Under the pieces are notes generated by a model. The model did no database searches, had not been told where the DNA came from, and saw only the letters and a list, made by a program, of their open reading frames with translations. A DNA stretch of 44,765 bases from Planctomycetota bacterium (GTDB taxonomy: Bacteria > Planctomycetota > UBA1135 > GCA-002686595). Positions 1-8,724 of this stretch are shown one piece after another (the first letter of the stretch is position 1; each line of letters begins with the position of its first letter). Both the position numbers and the translations under genes were made by a program. Where the stretch lies: contig PBIX01000113.1 of the NCBI GenBank assembly GCA_002720975.1, positions 1 to 44,765 on the forward strand. The letters are read 5' to 3'.

Positions 1-146
1 GGTGCAGGTGCAGGTGCGTCTACCGGCGGGCCGATCTCCACGATGCCGTCCTCGCAGGACTTGCACTTGGCCTTGTCGGCGGGGAAGGTCGCGGGAACCT
101 TGAAGGTGGCGTTACAACTGGCGCAGGTGCCAACTCTGTACTGCAT
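1..146 (-). CDS. Zinc-ribbon protein, N-terminal part only
   Basis: This minus-strand gene starts at an ATG at 146 and runs off the left edge, so only 48 residues are visible. They contain two CxxC pairs, CASC and CKSC, about 20 residues apart, with the conserved pattern between them (ATFKVPATFPADKAKCKSC). This is an MJ0042-like zinc finger, predicted to bind one zinc ion. The visible end is an Ala-Pro linker encoded by ggtgca repeats, as often found before a membrane segment or a C-terminal domain. It lies just downstream of another zinc-ribbon protein on the same strand (60 bases between them), so the two may be paralogues in one operon. The function is unknown and the C-terminal domain is not in view. 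Confidence 0.7.
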   Translation of the reverse strand, partial: MQYRVGTCASCNATFKVPATFPADKAKCKSCEDGIVEIGPPVDAPAPA

Positions 147-206
147 CCTGGGGTCTCGTTTGGGGTCGTGCGCCGGATGGCGCGGGGTTGGGGGGAGAGG
201 GTGGCG

Positions 207-1511
207 TCAGTTACCGCCCTCGGCTTTGCGGCGCAGTTCTTCCATGCGCCGGCGTTCGTTTTCGTTGCGGGGCTTGTAGTTGGGGTTGTCCCAGAAGGGG
301 TCGATCTCCTCTTCTCGCGAGTCGGCCTCACGCCAGAAGCGTTTCCACTTGCGGTCGTACCAACCAAACCACTGCTTGATGCCGGAGTCGATGCGCTCTT
401 GGGTTCCGCCCATGGCGACGTGCACCACAAAGGTTGTCTGGTACTCGGTGATGTCGCTGAGCAGCATGTGGATCAGGTTCAGCTGGATGGCGTTCTCCTC
501 GGATTCGAGGGGGGTGCCGCCCATGCGCTTGAGCAGGCCAGGGACCGCGTGTTTGCCGATCTCTTCCAGGCGACCTCGTGCCGCGGTGATTTCCTTGGGG
601 CGCGCCTCCATGTTGATCAACTGATCGATCAGGCCTTCGATCTCGGTGATCTGCTCCGGCGTCGTCTCGGCGTGATAGGCGATCTCCTCGCGCACGACTC
701 CCTCAATGACCTCGGAGCCATCGGAGAGGGTCTTGCGCACGGTCTTCTTGGTGCGTCTGGTCCGTTCGCGCTTCTCTTCCTCGGGAGAGATCCATCGCTC
801 CCAGCGCCAGGCTTTCCAGCGCATGTCCGTGCCGCGTACAAACTCCCACTCCATCCATCGGTCCGAGAGGTTCGGATCCCCACTGCGCGACTGCACGTGC
901 AGGCGCACGATGGCAGACTTCTCTGTCTCCGCGACCACGTCGCCGTCGTAGGGTTTCCAGAGGGAGACGGGCATCTCACCTTCGGCGGACGTAAGGCCGT
1001 CCACGGTAGTGTTGCGGTAGGCCGTCTGGGCGGCTCCGTCGAGGCTCGTGTATCCTGCGAGGGTGACGGGCTGCTCTCCTTCGGGAGTGGCGGTCGCAGC
1101 GGAGGCGATCTCGTGATCGCGCAGCTTGGCGAAGTCCAGCAGCACGAAGAGCTTGGAGGTGTTCTTCGAGAAGGCCAGGTCGTGCATCTGTCGCGCGAAC
1201 AGCACATGCGGAGAATCCCAACCGGTGCTGGGTCCGGTGTCTCCTTCAACCACGGGAGGGGCGGCTTCGACCACGGGGGGCGGGTCACTCTTGCCGCGGT
1301 TGACAATCAGCAGCACGAGTCCGAAGACGACTACCGCACCGCCGCCGATGAAGTACTTGGTGGAGTCATCCTTTTGGGCCTTGGAGCTCCGACGTGCTCC
1401 AGGTGGGCGGGCCACGTAGATGTGGCTGCACTCGCCGCAGCGGACCTTGGCACCCTCCTTGCTGTCAGGGAGCTTGGCGCGGGCGCCGCAAGATGTGCAT
1501 TCGATGATCAT
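207..1511 (-). CDS. Zinc-ribbon, single-membrane-span protein
   Basis: The predicted protein has 434 residues and starts at the ATG at 1511, where a GAGGAA sequence lies about 10 bases upstream. The open frame continues further upstream, but that extension is Pro/Arg-rich and looks non-coding. Residues 1-30 form an MJ0042-type zinc ribbon (CTSC...CGEC). A basic linker and one hydrophobic helix (YFIGGGAVVVFGLVLLIV) follow at about residues 50-75. A Pro/Val-rich stretch then leads to a large soluble domain of about 300 residues that I do not recognise; its end is rich in charge and Trp (KQWFGWYDRKWKRFW). The topology would put the zinc ribbon in the cytoplasm and the large domain outside. Proteins of this build are common in Planctomycetota, but their role is unknown. 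It is divergent from uvrB with 175 bases between starts. Confidence 0.75.
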   Translation of the reverse strand: MIIECTSCGARAKLPDSKEGAKVRCGECSHIYVARPPGARRSSKAQKDDSTKYFIGGGAVVVFGLVLLIVNRGKSDPPPVVEAAPPVVEGDTGPSTGWDSPHVLFARQMHDLAFSKNTSKLFVLLDFAKLRDHEIASAATATPEGEQPVTLAGYTSLDGAAQTAYRNTTVDGLTSAEGEMPVSLWKPYDGDVVAETEKSAIVRLHVQSRSGDPNLSDRWMEWEFVRGTDMRWKAWRWERWISPEEEKRERTRRTKKTVRKTLSDGSEVIEGVVREEIAYHAETTPEQITEIEGLIDQLINMEARPKEITAARGRLEEIGKHAVPGLLKRMGGTPLESEENAIQLNLIHMLLSDITEYQTTFVVHVAMGGTQERIDSGIKQWFGWYDRKWKRFWREADSREEEIDPFWDNPNYKPRNENERRRMEELRRKAEGGN

Positions 1512-1686
1512 GGGGGACAGTTCCTCACGGGGGGTACCCGTTGGAGGGGCGCAGGCTACGGACCTTGTGGCTGAGGCTGAACCGGTGGAACAAGGTACCG
1601 AGGGGCCGCAGGGGGCGCAAGATGAGGGCTTGGGCGGGGGCCTCGCGAACCCGGGCCGGGACGGGATGGGGTACAAGTAGAGGCCC

Positions 1687-3699
1687 ATGGACCCGCGGCC
1701 CTTCCAACTCGTCTGCCCCTATGAACCGACGGGTCATCAGCCCCAGGCCATCGACAAGCTGGAGCGCGGCCTCCGGGATGGCGCCCCGCAGCAGACCCTC
1801 CTGGGTATTACGGGTTCCGGCAAGACGTTCACCATGGCCTCGGTGATCGAGCGGCTCAATCAGCCGACCCTCGTGCTCTCGCCCAACAAGACCCTGGCGG
1901 CCCAGCTGTTCTCCGAGTTCAAGGAGCTCTTTCCGCACAACGCGGTGGAGTACTTTGTCTCCTACTACGACTACTACCAGCCCGAGGCCTACGTGCCCTC
2001 GACGGACACCTTCATCGAGAAGGACGCCAATCGAAACGAGAATATCGAGCGCTTGCGTAACAGCGCCACGCGCTCTCTGCTCGATCGCCGCGACGTGATC
2101 ATTGTCGCATCAGTCTCCTGTATCTACGGATTGGGTTCGCCTTCCAACTACAGCGAGATGGCCGTGCAGGTCGCTCGCGGCGAGGAGTTGGACCGGGATG
2201 ATCTCCTGCGCAACCTGACTCAGATGCAGTATGCGCGCAATCACCTGGAGTTCCGTCGCGGCACCTTCCGCGCGCGCGGCGACGTCGTGGAGATCTTCCC
2301 GGCCTACGAGGACGCGCGCGTGATCCGGATTGAATTCTTCGGTGACGAGGTGGAGGCCATCACCATGGTGAACCCGCTGCTGGGGGAGGTGCTGCAGGAG
2401 CTGGAGGAGATCGTGCTCTACCCGGCCAACCACTACGTCACCCCCCAGGAGCGGGTGGATCGCGCCCTGCCCCTGATCGAGGAGGAGTTGGAGCAGCAAC
2501 TCGAGGCCTTCAAGCGCAAGGGCAAGGTGCTTGAGTCTCAGCGGCTCGAGCAGCGCACGCGCCACGACATGGAGATGCTGCAGGCCACCGGCGTCTGCAA
2601 TGGGATCGAGAACTACTCGCGTTTCATGGATGGGCGCTCGCCAGGGCAGTCGCCTTTCACGCTGCTGCACTACTTCCCAGACGACTGGGTGCTCTTCGTG
2701 GACGAGAGCCACGTGGCCGTGCCCCAGGTTGGCGCTATGTTCAAGGGCGACCGATCGCGCAAGGAGACGCTTGTGGAGCACGGCTTCCGATTGCCCAGTG
2801 CTCTGGACAACCGGCCGCTGCGCTTCGAGGAGTTCGAGCACTTGCTGCGCCAGGTGGTTCACGTCTCCGCCACGCCGTCGCGCTACGAGCTTGAGCACTC
2901 AGGGAAGCACATCGTTGAGCAGGTCGTGAGGCCCACGGGCTTGCTCGACCCTCTGATCGAGGTGCGTCCGGCGGCAACCCAGGTGGACGACCTGTTGGCC
3001 GAGCTGCGCAAGGTCATCGCCTCGGGTTGGCGCGTCCTGGTGACAACCCTGACCAAGCGCTCGGCTGAAGAGTTGACCACCTACTACTCCGAGCTGGGAA
3101 TCCGGGTGCGCTATCTGCACTCGGAGATCGACGCGCTTGAGCGCTCGGCGATCCTGCGCGACCTGCGGGCCGGAGAGTTCGATGTGCTCGTGGGCATCAA
3201 CCTCCTGCGGGAGGGCCTGGACCTCCCCGAGGTCGCCCTGGTGGCCGTGCTGGACGCGGACAAGGAGGGCTTTCTGCGGGCCAGCACGAGTCTGATCCAG
3301 ACCTGCGGACGAGCGGCCCGTAACGTGGCGGGCCGTGTGCTCTTCTATGGTGATCGGGTGACAGACTCCATGCAGTCCTGCCTGGATGAGGTCGCCCGGC
3401 GTCGGGTGATCCAGCAGGCCTACAACGAGGAGCACGGGATCGAGCCGGCGACGATCATCAAGCCCATCCGCGAGAGCATCGAGGCCATGTACGAGATGGA
3501 CTACCCCGAGGTTCCCGCGGTCGCCGAGCCGGGGAGCGAGCCGAGCGAGGCGGAGACCTGGCCCTTGGCGCGCCTGCGGGGTGAGATCGAGCACCTGCGC
3601 GCGGACATGCTGTTGGCCGCGCAGGAGCTCCGGTTCGAAGAGGCTGCAGGCTTGCGTGATCGTCTCACCCAACTGGAAGACCTGGAACTCAAGCGATGA
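1687..3699 (+). CDS. uvrB: UvrABC system protein B (excinuclease helicase subunit)
   Basis: UvrB is the damage-verifying subunit of nucleotide excision repair. It is loaded by UvrA, opens the DNA around the lesion and recruits UvrC. The 670 residues match the usual family length. Walker A is GITGSGKT at residues 40-47. The Tyr-rich beta-hairpin that inserts between the strands is at about 89-113 ([12 protein letters not shown]). The DESH Walker B motif is at 339-342, and [11 protein letters not shown] and the helicase motifs around [11 protein letters not shown] and QTCGRAARN follow. The C-terminal UVR motif (about 632-667) binds UvrC. The ATG at 1687 has only a weak AGAGG three bases before the spacer. 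uvrC begins 10 bases downstream, so the two are almost certainly one transcript. Confidence 0.98.
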   Translation: MDPRPFQLVCPYEPTGHQPQAIDKLERGLRDGAPQQTLLGITGSGKTFTMASVIERLNQPTLVLSPNKTLAAQLFSEFKELFPHNAVEYFVSYYDYYQPEAYVPSTDTFIEKDANRNENIERLRNSATRSLLDRRDVIIVASVSCIYGLGSPSNYSEMAVQVARGEELDRDDLLRNLTQMQYARNHLEFRRGTFRARGDVVEIFPAYEDARVIRIEFFGDEVEAITMVNPLLGEVLQELEEIVLYPANHYVTPQERVDRALPLIEEELEQQLEAFKRKGKVLESQRLEQRTRHDMEMLQATGVCNGIENYSRFMDGRSPGQSPFTLLHYFPDDWVLFVDESHVAVPQVGAMFKGDRSRKETLVEHGFRLPSALDNRPLRFEEFEHLLRQVVHVSATPSRYELEHSGKHIVEQVVRPTGLLDPLIEVRPAATQVDDLLAELRKVIASGWRVLVTTLTKRSAEELTTYYSELGIRVRYLHSEIDALERSAILRDLRAGEFDVLVGINLLREGLDLPEVALVAVLDADKEGFLRASTSLIQTCGRAARNVAGRVLFYGDRVTDSMQSCLDEVARRRVIQQAYNEEHGIEPATIIKPIRESIEAMYEMDYPEVPAVAEPGSEPSEAETWPLARLRGEIEHLRADMLLAAQELRFEEAAGLRDRLTQLEDLELKR

Positions 3700-3709
3700 T
3701 GGGAACGTC

Positions 3710-5542
3710 GTGAGCGGGCCGGCATGGTCTCTGGATGAGGTCCCCCGATGTCCGGGGGTGTACCTGTTTCGTGACGCTGAGGGAACGGTGTTGTACGTGG
3801 GCAAGGCGCGCGACCTGCGCGCGCGCCTGACCCAGTACCGCAGACCCGGTGGAGATGGTCGCCTGAACATTCTCTTTCTCGAACAGGACGCGCAGTCGGT
3901 GGAGACCATTGTCACGCGCACAGAGCAGGAGGCTCTGCTTCTAGAGGACACGCTCATCAAGAGCCACAAGCCGCGCCACAACGTGCACCTCAAGGACGAC
4001 AAGTCCTTTCTGATGGTGCGCCTCGATCACGCCGAGCGTTTTCCGCGACTCAAGCTCGTGCGAGCCCATAGCCCGAAGGAGGGCAAGGCCGGTGGACGTA
4101 GTCGCTATTTCGGGCCCTTCGCCTCGGCCTCGGCGGTCCGGCGCACCCTGGCCGACCTGCAGCGCGTCGTTCCCTTGCGGGACTGCCCCGACTCCGTCAT
4201 GAACCACCGCTCGCGAGCCTGCCTGCAACACCAGATGGGGCTGTGCTGTGCTCCGTGCGTGGGGGAGGTGAACGAGGATGAGTACGCGGCCTTGGTGCAG
4301 CGTGCGGTCAACGTCTTGGGCGGGGATGTTCGCGAACTGGAGAATGACCTGGACGAGCGTATGCGGCGCGCCTCGAGCGCCAGGGAGTACGAGAAGGCGG
4401 CTCAGTGGCGCGACCGCTTGCAGGCCCTTCGCCGAACCGTTGAAGGCCAGGGGGTGCGACCCAAAGACGAGGTGGAGCGGGACATCCTGGGTCTGGCCCG
4501 GCGCGGTGCTGAGGCCCTCATCCATCGGCTGGCCTTCCGGGGGGGACGACTCAGCGAGAGCCGTAGCCACCGCTTCCGTTCGGGCCTGCCCGATGAGGAG
4601 TTGATGCACGTGGTGTTGACCGCCCTCTACGCGGGCGGCCGGCGCCCGCCGCCCGCCGAGATTGTCTTGCCCTGTGCCCCCGCGGAGCGCGAGCTGCTGG
4701 AATCGGAGCTGGGCGAAGAGCTGAAGATCGTTGTGCCCACTGCGGGAGACCGTCTGCGCACCCTGGACATGGCGGGGGAGAATGCCCGTCGCCAGTTGGA
4801 GCAGGTCAGCAATCAGGACGAGCGCGAGCAGGCGGCGCTGGATGAGTTGATAGCCCTGCTAGACCTGGCTCCGGGCACAGAGGTGATCGACTGCTTTGAC
4901 ATCTCCAACATCCAGGGCGCCCACGTCGTGGCCAGTCGCGTTCGCAATCGACGCGGGCATGCGGACCGGGCCGGTTACCGGCGCTACAAGATCCGCGACG
5001 TTGATGGTCAGGACGATTTCGGTGCCATGCGCGAGGTCGTGCTGCGCAGCTTGCGCCGCGGCGCACGCGAGGGGGACCTACCCGACCTGATCGTCGTCGA
5101 TGGCGGTCAGGCCCAGCTGTCCAAGGCTCTGGAAGCTCGCGAGGAGGCGGGGGCGTGGGGGGTCGCCATGGTGGGCTTGGCGAAAGCGCGTCGTGCGCGG
5201 ACGGTCAAGGGGGTCAAGCACCCGGCCACCGAGGAGCGGGTTTGGATTCCTGGGGCCGAGGGGCCGCTGGAATTGGCGCGGCACTCGGCCTCACGCTTCT
5301 TGCTGGAGCGCATCCGTGATGAGGCGCACCGCTTCGCCATCACCTACCACCGCAAGGAGCGCGGTCGGGTGACGAGCCGCCTCGATGGTATCCGGGGCGT
5401 GGGCCCCGCCCGGCGCAAGGCGCTTCTCCGCCGGTTCGGGAGCGTCGCCGGGGTAAGCCAGGCCAGTGTGGAAGAGCTGGCCGGAGTGGCCGGAATCGAC
5501 CGTGCTCTCGCCCGACGTATTCGAGATACTCTGTCCGCCTGA
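3710..5542 (+). CDS. uvrC: UvrABC system protein C (dual-incision nuclease)
   Basis: UvrC makes the 3' and then the 5' incision around a lesion held by UvrB. I place the start at the GTG at 3710, 10 bases after the uvrB stop; the frame is open further upstream but overlaps uvrB and has no family resemblance there. This gives 610 residues, the same length as E. coli UvrC. Domains in order: GIY-YIG nuclease (about 12-95; PGVYLF and YVGKARDL), a Cys-rich segment (CLQHQMGLCCAPC), the UVR motif (about 195-240), the RNase H-like nuclease (from about 390, with DCFDIS and VVDGGQ carrying the acidic residues), and tandem helix-hairpin-helix motifs at the end (GIRGVGPARRKALLRRFG). All catalytic landmarks are present, so it should be active. 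It is co-transcribed with uvrB. Confidence 0.97.
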   Translation: MSGPAWSLDEVPRCPGVYLFRDAEGTVLYVGKARDLRARLTQYRRPGGDGRLNILFLEQDAQSVETIVTRTEQEALLLEDTLIKSHKPRHNVHLKDDKSFLMVRLDHAERFPRLKLVRAHSPKEGKAGGRSRYFGPFASASAVRRTLADLQRVVPLRDCPDSVMNHRSRACLQHQMGLCCAPCVGEVNEDEYAALVQRAVNVLGGDVRELENDLDERMRRASSAREYEKAAQWRDRLQALRRTVEGQGVRPKDEVERDILGLARRGAEALIHRLAFRGGRLSESRSHRFRSGLPDEELMHVVLTALYAGGRRPPPAEIVLPCAPAERELLESELGEELKIVVPTAGDRLRTLDMAGENARRQLEQVSNQDEREQAALDELIALLDLAPGTEVIDCFDISNIQGAHVVASRVRNRRGHADRAGYRRYKIRDVDGQDDFGAMREVVLRSLRRGAREGDLPDLIVVDGGQAQLSKALEAREEAGAWGVAMVGLAKARRARTVKGVKHPATEERVWIPGAEGPLELARHSASRFLLERIRDEAHRFAITYHRKERGRVTSRLDGIRGVGPARRKALLRRFGSVAGVSQASVEELAGVAGIDRALARRIRDTLSA

Positions 5543-5574
5543 GAGCCTCTGCACCGAAAAAAAAGGGCCTGGGT

Positions 5575-5603
5575 TTCGACTCTCGCTGCGTGCGCCGTAG
5601 GCT
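5575..5603 (+). promoter_or_regulatory. Candidate promoter of the secreted gluzincin-like gene
   Basis: TTCGAC (5575-5580) is separated by 17 bases from TAGGCT (5598-5603). A transcript starting about 7 bases later would have a leader of only about 6 bases before the ATG at 5616, which has no Shine-Dalgarno sequence. The same TTCGMC-17-TAGRCT pair occurs before two other genes here. Assigned by eye. Confidence 0.35.
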
Positions 5604-5615
5604 TCTTCCAGCCCC

Positions 5616-7010
5616 ATGTTGAAACTGCTCAGACCTCTCTTGCCGGTCACCCTGGCCCTCATGCCCCTGGCAGGGGCCCAGGATCAGCCCGACTACATGA
5701 TTGCGGAGAGTGAGCACTTCCACGTTCTCTGCTGGTTCTATTCCGAACGCAGCGGCCAGACTCTCCCCGATGCGCTGCTCCTCTCGGGTGAGGAGGTGAT
5801 GGCCCAGGGAGCGCTCCTGTTCGGTGGCTCAAAGGATGTGGACGCAGCGCCCTTCCAGCTGTTCATCTACTCCACCCGCAAGGGTGCCAGCGGGTACATC
5901 GCCGGGGCTGAGAGCGTGTCCCCCGGCTCTGCATCGGGGACCGTGGATCTGGCCCATTGGGCCTCACGCTCTGTGCACGTTCGCATGCGTCCCTTCCCCG
6001 TAGATCGCTCTCTGGTTGAGTTGAGGGTTCCGACGGATTGCCTGCGCCGGGCCAGTGCCGGAATCGCCCACCTGACCCGTCAGGACCTCGCCGGCGGCCA
6101 GGACACGGCGCCCCGTTGGTTTGCGGAGGGTGCAGCCCAGTACCTGGCCACACGCGCTCTGGCCGCACGTGGCACGGATGGCCTGGGAGACGAGAGCATC
6201 TGGTTGGGAACGCAGGTGTTTGTCGTGCGGAGCCTGATCGCGGATGGGCGTCTGCCCGTACTGGAGGACGTGCTGGCGGACAGTCTGGGTGAACTTGAAG
6301 AGTCCGCAGTGGAGAGCCTGCACGCAGTCCTCTTCGAATTCCTGATGGAGCACCTGGCAACCCGTGGGGAAGCCTGGGGCCAACTACGCGCCCGCCTGAC
6401 CCGTGGCCCACGCGGGCCTGAGCTCCTGCCCGTGCTGGAAGAGTGGCTGGGGGATGGTGGTATTGGTGGGCTCGAGGCGCACTTTCACCGTTGGCTACAG
6501 GAGCGACGCCCCGCCTGGAACGACGCTCAGCCAGCCTTGCAACGACACCCTGAAGGATGGGCCCAGGCTCCCCTCCAGGGCAATGCCATCGCCTGGCGCA
6601 GCGAGAGCGTTCCAGAGCCGCCCTACAGGATCCGTGGCGAGTTTCGGGCATTCCTGGATCCGCGCACGAGCACGGCACAGGCGAACATCCTCTTCGGGCG
6701 GCTGGGCGAGGACTTCCTGCAGGCCTCCATCCACTCGGATGCGGGCATCTCCGTCTGGGACCACTCCCACGAGAAGAACAGCTACGAGATGTTGCAGTCC
6801 CAGGCCTGGAGCACGCCGTTCCAGTTGCGCGACTGGCAGCCCTTCGAGATTCGAGTACTGGGCGAAGACGCCCACGTCAGCGTCGCCAACGAGCAGCTCT
6901 CCCCCTTCAGTATTATCGGTCGGGACATGGGTGGGCGGTGGGCGGTGGGCACCTTCAAGGGCTCCGTCACTCTATGGCGCGACCTGAAGATCGAGCCCAT
7001 TCGCGACTGA
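5616..7010 (+). CDS. Secreted gluzincin-like protein without HExxH, with C-terminal beta-sandwich domain
   Basis: The product has 464 residues with a signal peptide (residues 1-21, LALMPLAGAQ). The N-terminal two thirds resemble the DUF1570/peptidase-MA-like group: a YMIAESEHFHVLCWF strand near the start and, around residue 165, RWFAEGAAQYLATRAL, matching the 'W-x-x-E-G-x-A-x-Y' element where gluzincin peptidases keep their third zinc ligand. The HExxH helix expected just before it reads ASAGIAHLTRQ, so the zinc site is missing and peptidase activity is unlikely. The last 130 residues or so (from YRIRGEFRAFL to SVTLWRDLKIEP) look like a DUF1080/laminin-G-type jelly roll, often sugar-binding. 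It is probably periplasmic or exported. No operon partner is evident: it follows uvrC after 73 bases and ends 10 bases before the convergent Xer gene. Confidence 0.75.
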   Translation: MLKLLRPLLPVTLALMPLAGAQDQPDYMIAESEHFHVLCWFYSERSGQTLPDALLLSGEEVMAQGALLFGGSKDVDAAPFQLFIYSTRKGASGYIAGAESVSPGSASGTVDLAHWASRSVHVRMRPFPVDRSLVELRVPTDCLRRASAGIAHLTRQDLAGGQDTAPRWFAEGAAQYLATRALAARGTDGLGDESIWLGTQVFVVRSLIADGRLPVLEDVLADSLGELEESAVESLHAVLFEFLMEHLATRGEAWGQLRARLTRGPRGPELLPVLEEWLGDGGIGGLEAHFHRWLQERRPAWNDAQPALQRHPEGWAQAPLQGNAIAWRSESVPEPPYRIRGEFRAFLDPRTSTAQANILFGRLGEDFLQASIHSDAGISVWDHSHEKNSYEMLQSQAWSTPFQLRDWQPFEIRVLGEDAHVSVANEQLSPFSIIGRDMGGRWAVGTFKGSVTLWRDLKIEPIRD

Positions 7011-7020
7011 GCCTTGTCTC

Positions 7021-7908
7021 CTAACCGCGGGGGTGATGGAGGCGATGGATGGCGCGCACGTGGCCTTCGTCCAGTTGCGTGTACACCTCCGTGGTGCGGA
7101 TGGACGCGTGACCCAGCATCTCCTGTACCGAGCGCAGGTCGGCGCCGCCCTGGATCAGGTGACTGGCGAAGGAGTGGCGTAGGCTGTGGGGAGTGATGGT
7201 GCGGGGCAGGCTGGCGGCTGCCGCCGCGGCCTTCACCCGGCGCCAGGCGTTGGTGCGGTCCAGGGGTAGGCCATTGCGTGTGAGCAGCAGCTCCGCCTGC
7301 CGGTCGTGGCGAGCCACCTGGGGGCGTCCCGATTGGAGCCACTCCTCTACGGCGACACGTGCCTGGGCTCCAACGGGTACCACACGCATCTTGTCACCCT
7401 TGCCGTGCAGTCGCAGGACGCGCAGCTTGGGCTCCAGGTCATCCGTGCGCAGGCGCACCACCTCCCCTATGCGTGCGCCGCAGGCGTACAGCAACTCGAG
7501 GAGGGCGCGATCGCGTTGGGCCATCCAGCCATTCCCACGCGGGGCACTCAGCAGCGCCTCGACCTCTTCGGGCGAGAGCGTGTGGGGCAGGAGCTCGCGC
7601 AGCACAGGTGCGGGGACGCGGCTCGTGGGATCGCCCTGCAGCGCCCCCTCCATCACCAGGAATCGCAGCAGCATGCGAAGAGACACCAGGCCGCGAGCCA
7701 CGGAAGCCTCCGCAGCACCTTCCGCCCGGCGGCTGCCCAGATAGTCGATGACTCCGGCCGTGTCGAGGTCGGCCCAGACCGCCATGCCCCGGCGCCCGGC
7801 CCAGCGGGCGAAGCGCTCCAGGTCGGCGCGGTAGCTCCGCAGGGAGGTACGAGCGAGTCCGGCCTCGGCTCGAGCAGCGTCCAGATAGTCGGCGATGTCC
7901 GCGCCCAT
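7021..7908 (-). CDS. xerD: Tyrosine recombinase, XerC/XerD family
   Basis: Xer recombinases resolve chromosome dimers at dif sites. From the ATG at 7908 the protein has 295 residues, the normal Xer size; the frame stays open upstream but the extra residues overlap lspA antisense and look non-coding. The N-terminal SAM-like core-binding domain (about 1-90) includes TSLRSYRADLERFARW. The catalytic domain holds Arg in ACGARIGEV, His-x-x-Arg in HSLRHSF, the second His in MLGHASI and the Tyr nucleophile in TTEVYTQL. All are present, so it should be active. It lies alone, divergent from lspA, with no integrase-type neighbours, att-like repeats or cargo. This supports a housekeeping Xer role rather than a mobile-element integrase. 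XerC versus XerD cannot be settled from motifs alone, so the symbol is tentative. Confidence 0.87.
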   Translation of the reverse strand: MGADIADYLDAARAEAGLARTSLRSYRADLERFARWAGRRGMAVWADLDTAGVIDYLGSRRAEGAAEASVARGLVSLRMLLRFLVMEGALQGDPTSRVPAPVLRELLPHTLSPEEVEALLSAPRGNGWMAQRDRALLELLYACGARIGEVVRLRTDDLEPKLRVLRLHGKGDKMRVVPVGAQARVAVEEWLQSGRPQVARHDRQAELLLTRNGLPLDRTNAWRRVKAAAAAASLPRTITPHSLRHSFASHLIQGGADLRSVQEMLGHASIRTTEVYTQLDEGHVRAIHRLHHPRG

Positions 7909-7987
7909 TGCCGCCGGGATAGGGTGTTCCTGGGCCGTGGTCACTCTTGCAGGGTGCGGCCCATGCGGGATCGATGCAAGCGCTGGC

Positions 7988-8016
7988 TCGACCGCCCCCC
8001 TGTACCTGCCTATACT
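7988..8016 (+). promoter_or_regulatory. Candidate lspA promoter
   Basis: TCGACC (7988-7993), 17 bases, then TATACT (8011-8016). Transcription would begin near 8023, giving a leader of about 15 bases ending in the C-rich sequence directly before the ATG at 8038. The -10 matches the sigma-70 consensus at five of six positions. Assigned by eye. Confidence 0.42.
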
Positions 8017-8037
8017 TCGCCGCCCGTCGGTTGCCCC

Positions 8038-8676
8038 ATGTCCCCTTCCACCCCAGAGCCTCTCGATTCCCTTGCCCCTCCTTCCAGGAGTCGGCATGGG
8101 CTGTGCCTGTTGGCGATCCTGGGTCTGGTCGTCCTGGACCTGTGGAGCAAGAGCGCGGCGTTTGAGTTCCTGGCTGAGGCCAACCTGGTGCGGGACGACA
8201 CAGGGCACGACCGCTACCCCCTGGTGGGGAACTGGTTGGGAATGATGCGCAACCTGAACTACGGGGCAGCCTTTGGACAACTGAAGGGTATCCCCACGGC
8301 CCTTGTCGGGTTGCGGACGGTGGCGATCGTGGTGCTCGCCGTGCTGGTGTTTCGCGCGCCCCGGGGGCAGGGCCTCTACCTGTCGGCCCTGGTGCTGATC
8401 CTGGCCGGGGCGATGGGCAACCTCTACGACAACCTGTTCCACCGCCCGTTCGACCATGAAGCGGGGCGTCCCTTCGGGCCCGTACGGGACTTCATCGACG
8501 TGTATTTTCCTGGCCTGCGCTGGCACTTCCCCACGTTCAACGTGGCCGATTCGTGCATCTCGGTGGGGGCAGTGCTCCTGCTCCTCTCCGGTCTGGTGGG
8601 CGGGAAAGGAGAGGAGGGCTCCGAGAACGAACCGGAAGTGGACGTGGGGGCGGATCCTGAGGGACCCGAAAGCTAG
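8038..8676 (+). CDS. lspA: Lipoprotein signal peptidase II
   Basis: LspA is the inner-membrane aspartyl protease that removes the signal peptide from diacylglyceryl-modified prolipoproteins. The protein has 212 residues from the ATG at 8038; longer in-frame extensions are non-coding antisense of the Xer gene. Hydrophobic helices lie at about 20-36, 88-105, 118-135 and 172-190. Family motifs are NYGAAFGQ, GAMGNLYDN and FPTFNVADSCI, and both catalytic aspartates (in GNLYD and FNVAD) are present. Two oddities: the segment between the motifs (NLFHRPFDHEAGRPFG) is about 14 residues longer than in E. coli, and Asn replaces the Arg that usually follows the first catalytic Asp. The C-terminal tail is acidic. 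Its substrates probably include the lipobox proteins at 18.3-19.8 kb and 23.0-24.1 kb. Confidence 0.93.
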   Translation: MSPSTPEPLDSLAPPSRSRHGLCLLAILGLVVLDLWSKSAAFEFLAEANLVRDDTGHDRYPLVGNWLGMMRNLNYGAAFGQLKGIPTALVGLRTVAIVVLAVLVFRAPRGQGLYLSALVLILAGAMGNLYDNLFHRPFDHEAGRPFGPVRDFIDVYFPGLRWHFPTFNVADSCISVGAVLLLLSGLVGGKGEEGSENEPEVDVGADPEGPES

Positions 8677-8689
8677 TTGCAGCGCTGCG

Positions 8690-8718
8690 TTGCTCCAGCC
8701 CCTCCCGAGGGCTAGATT
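8690..8718 (+). promoter_or_regulatory. Candidate pyrD promoter, transcript possibly leaderless
   Basis: TTGCTC (8690-8695), 17 bases, TAGATT (8713-8718). The expected start point, about 7 bases beyond the -10, coincides with the A of the pyrD ATG at 8725. The -35 is weak (three of six). There is no Shine-Dalgarno sequence before this ATG, which fits a leaderless transcript. Confidence 0.33.
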
Positions 8719-8724
8719 TCAGCC

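Noticed and set aside
168..1574. A 468-codon plus-strand open frame
   Set aside because: Antisense of the zinc-ribbon membrane protein. It has no recognisable motif and is explained by GC-rich third positions.
7021..7908. Mobile-element integrase and genomic island
   Set aside because: No att-like direct repeats, tRNA, transposase or cargo genes nearby; neighbours are housekeeping genes, so a chromosomal Xer is more likely.
7909..8526. N-terminal extension of the Xer recombinase to 501 residues
   Set aside because: It overlaps lspA antisense and shows no domain; Xer proteins are about 300 residues, matching the ATG at 7908.
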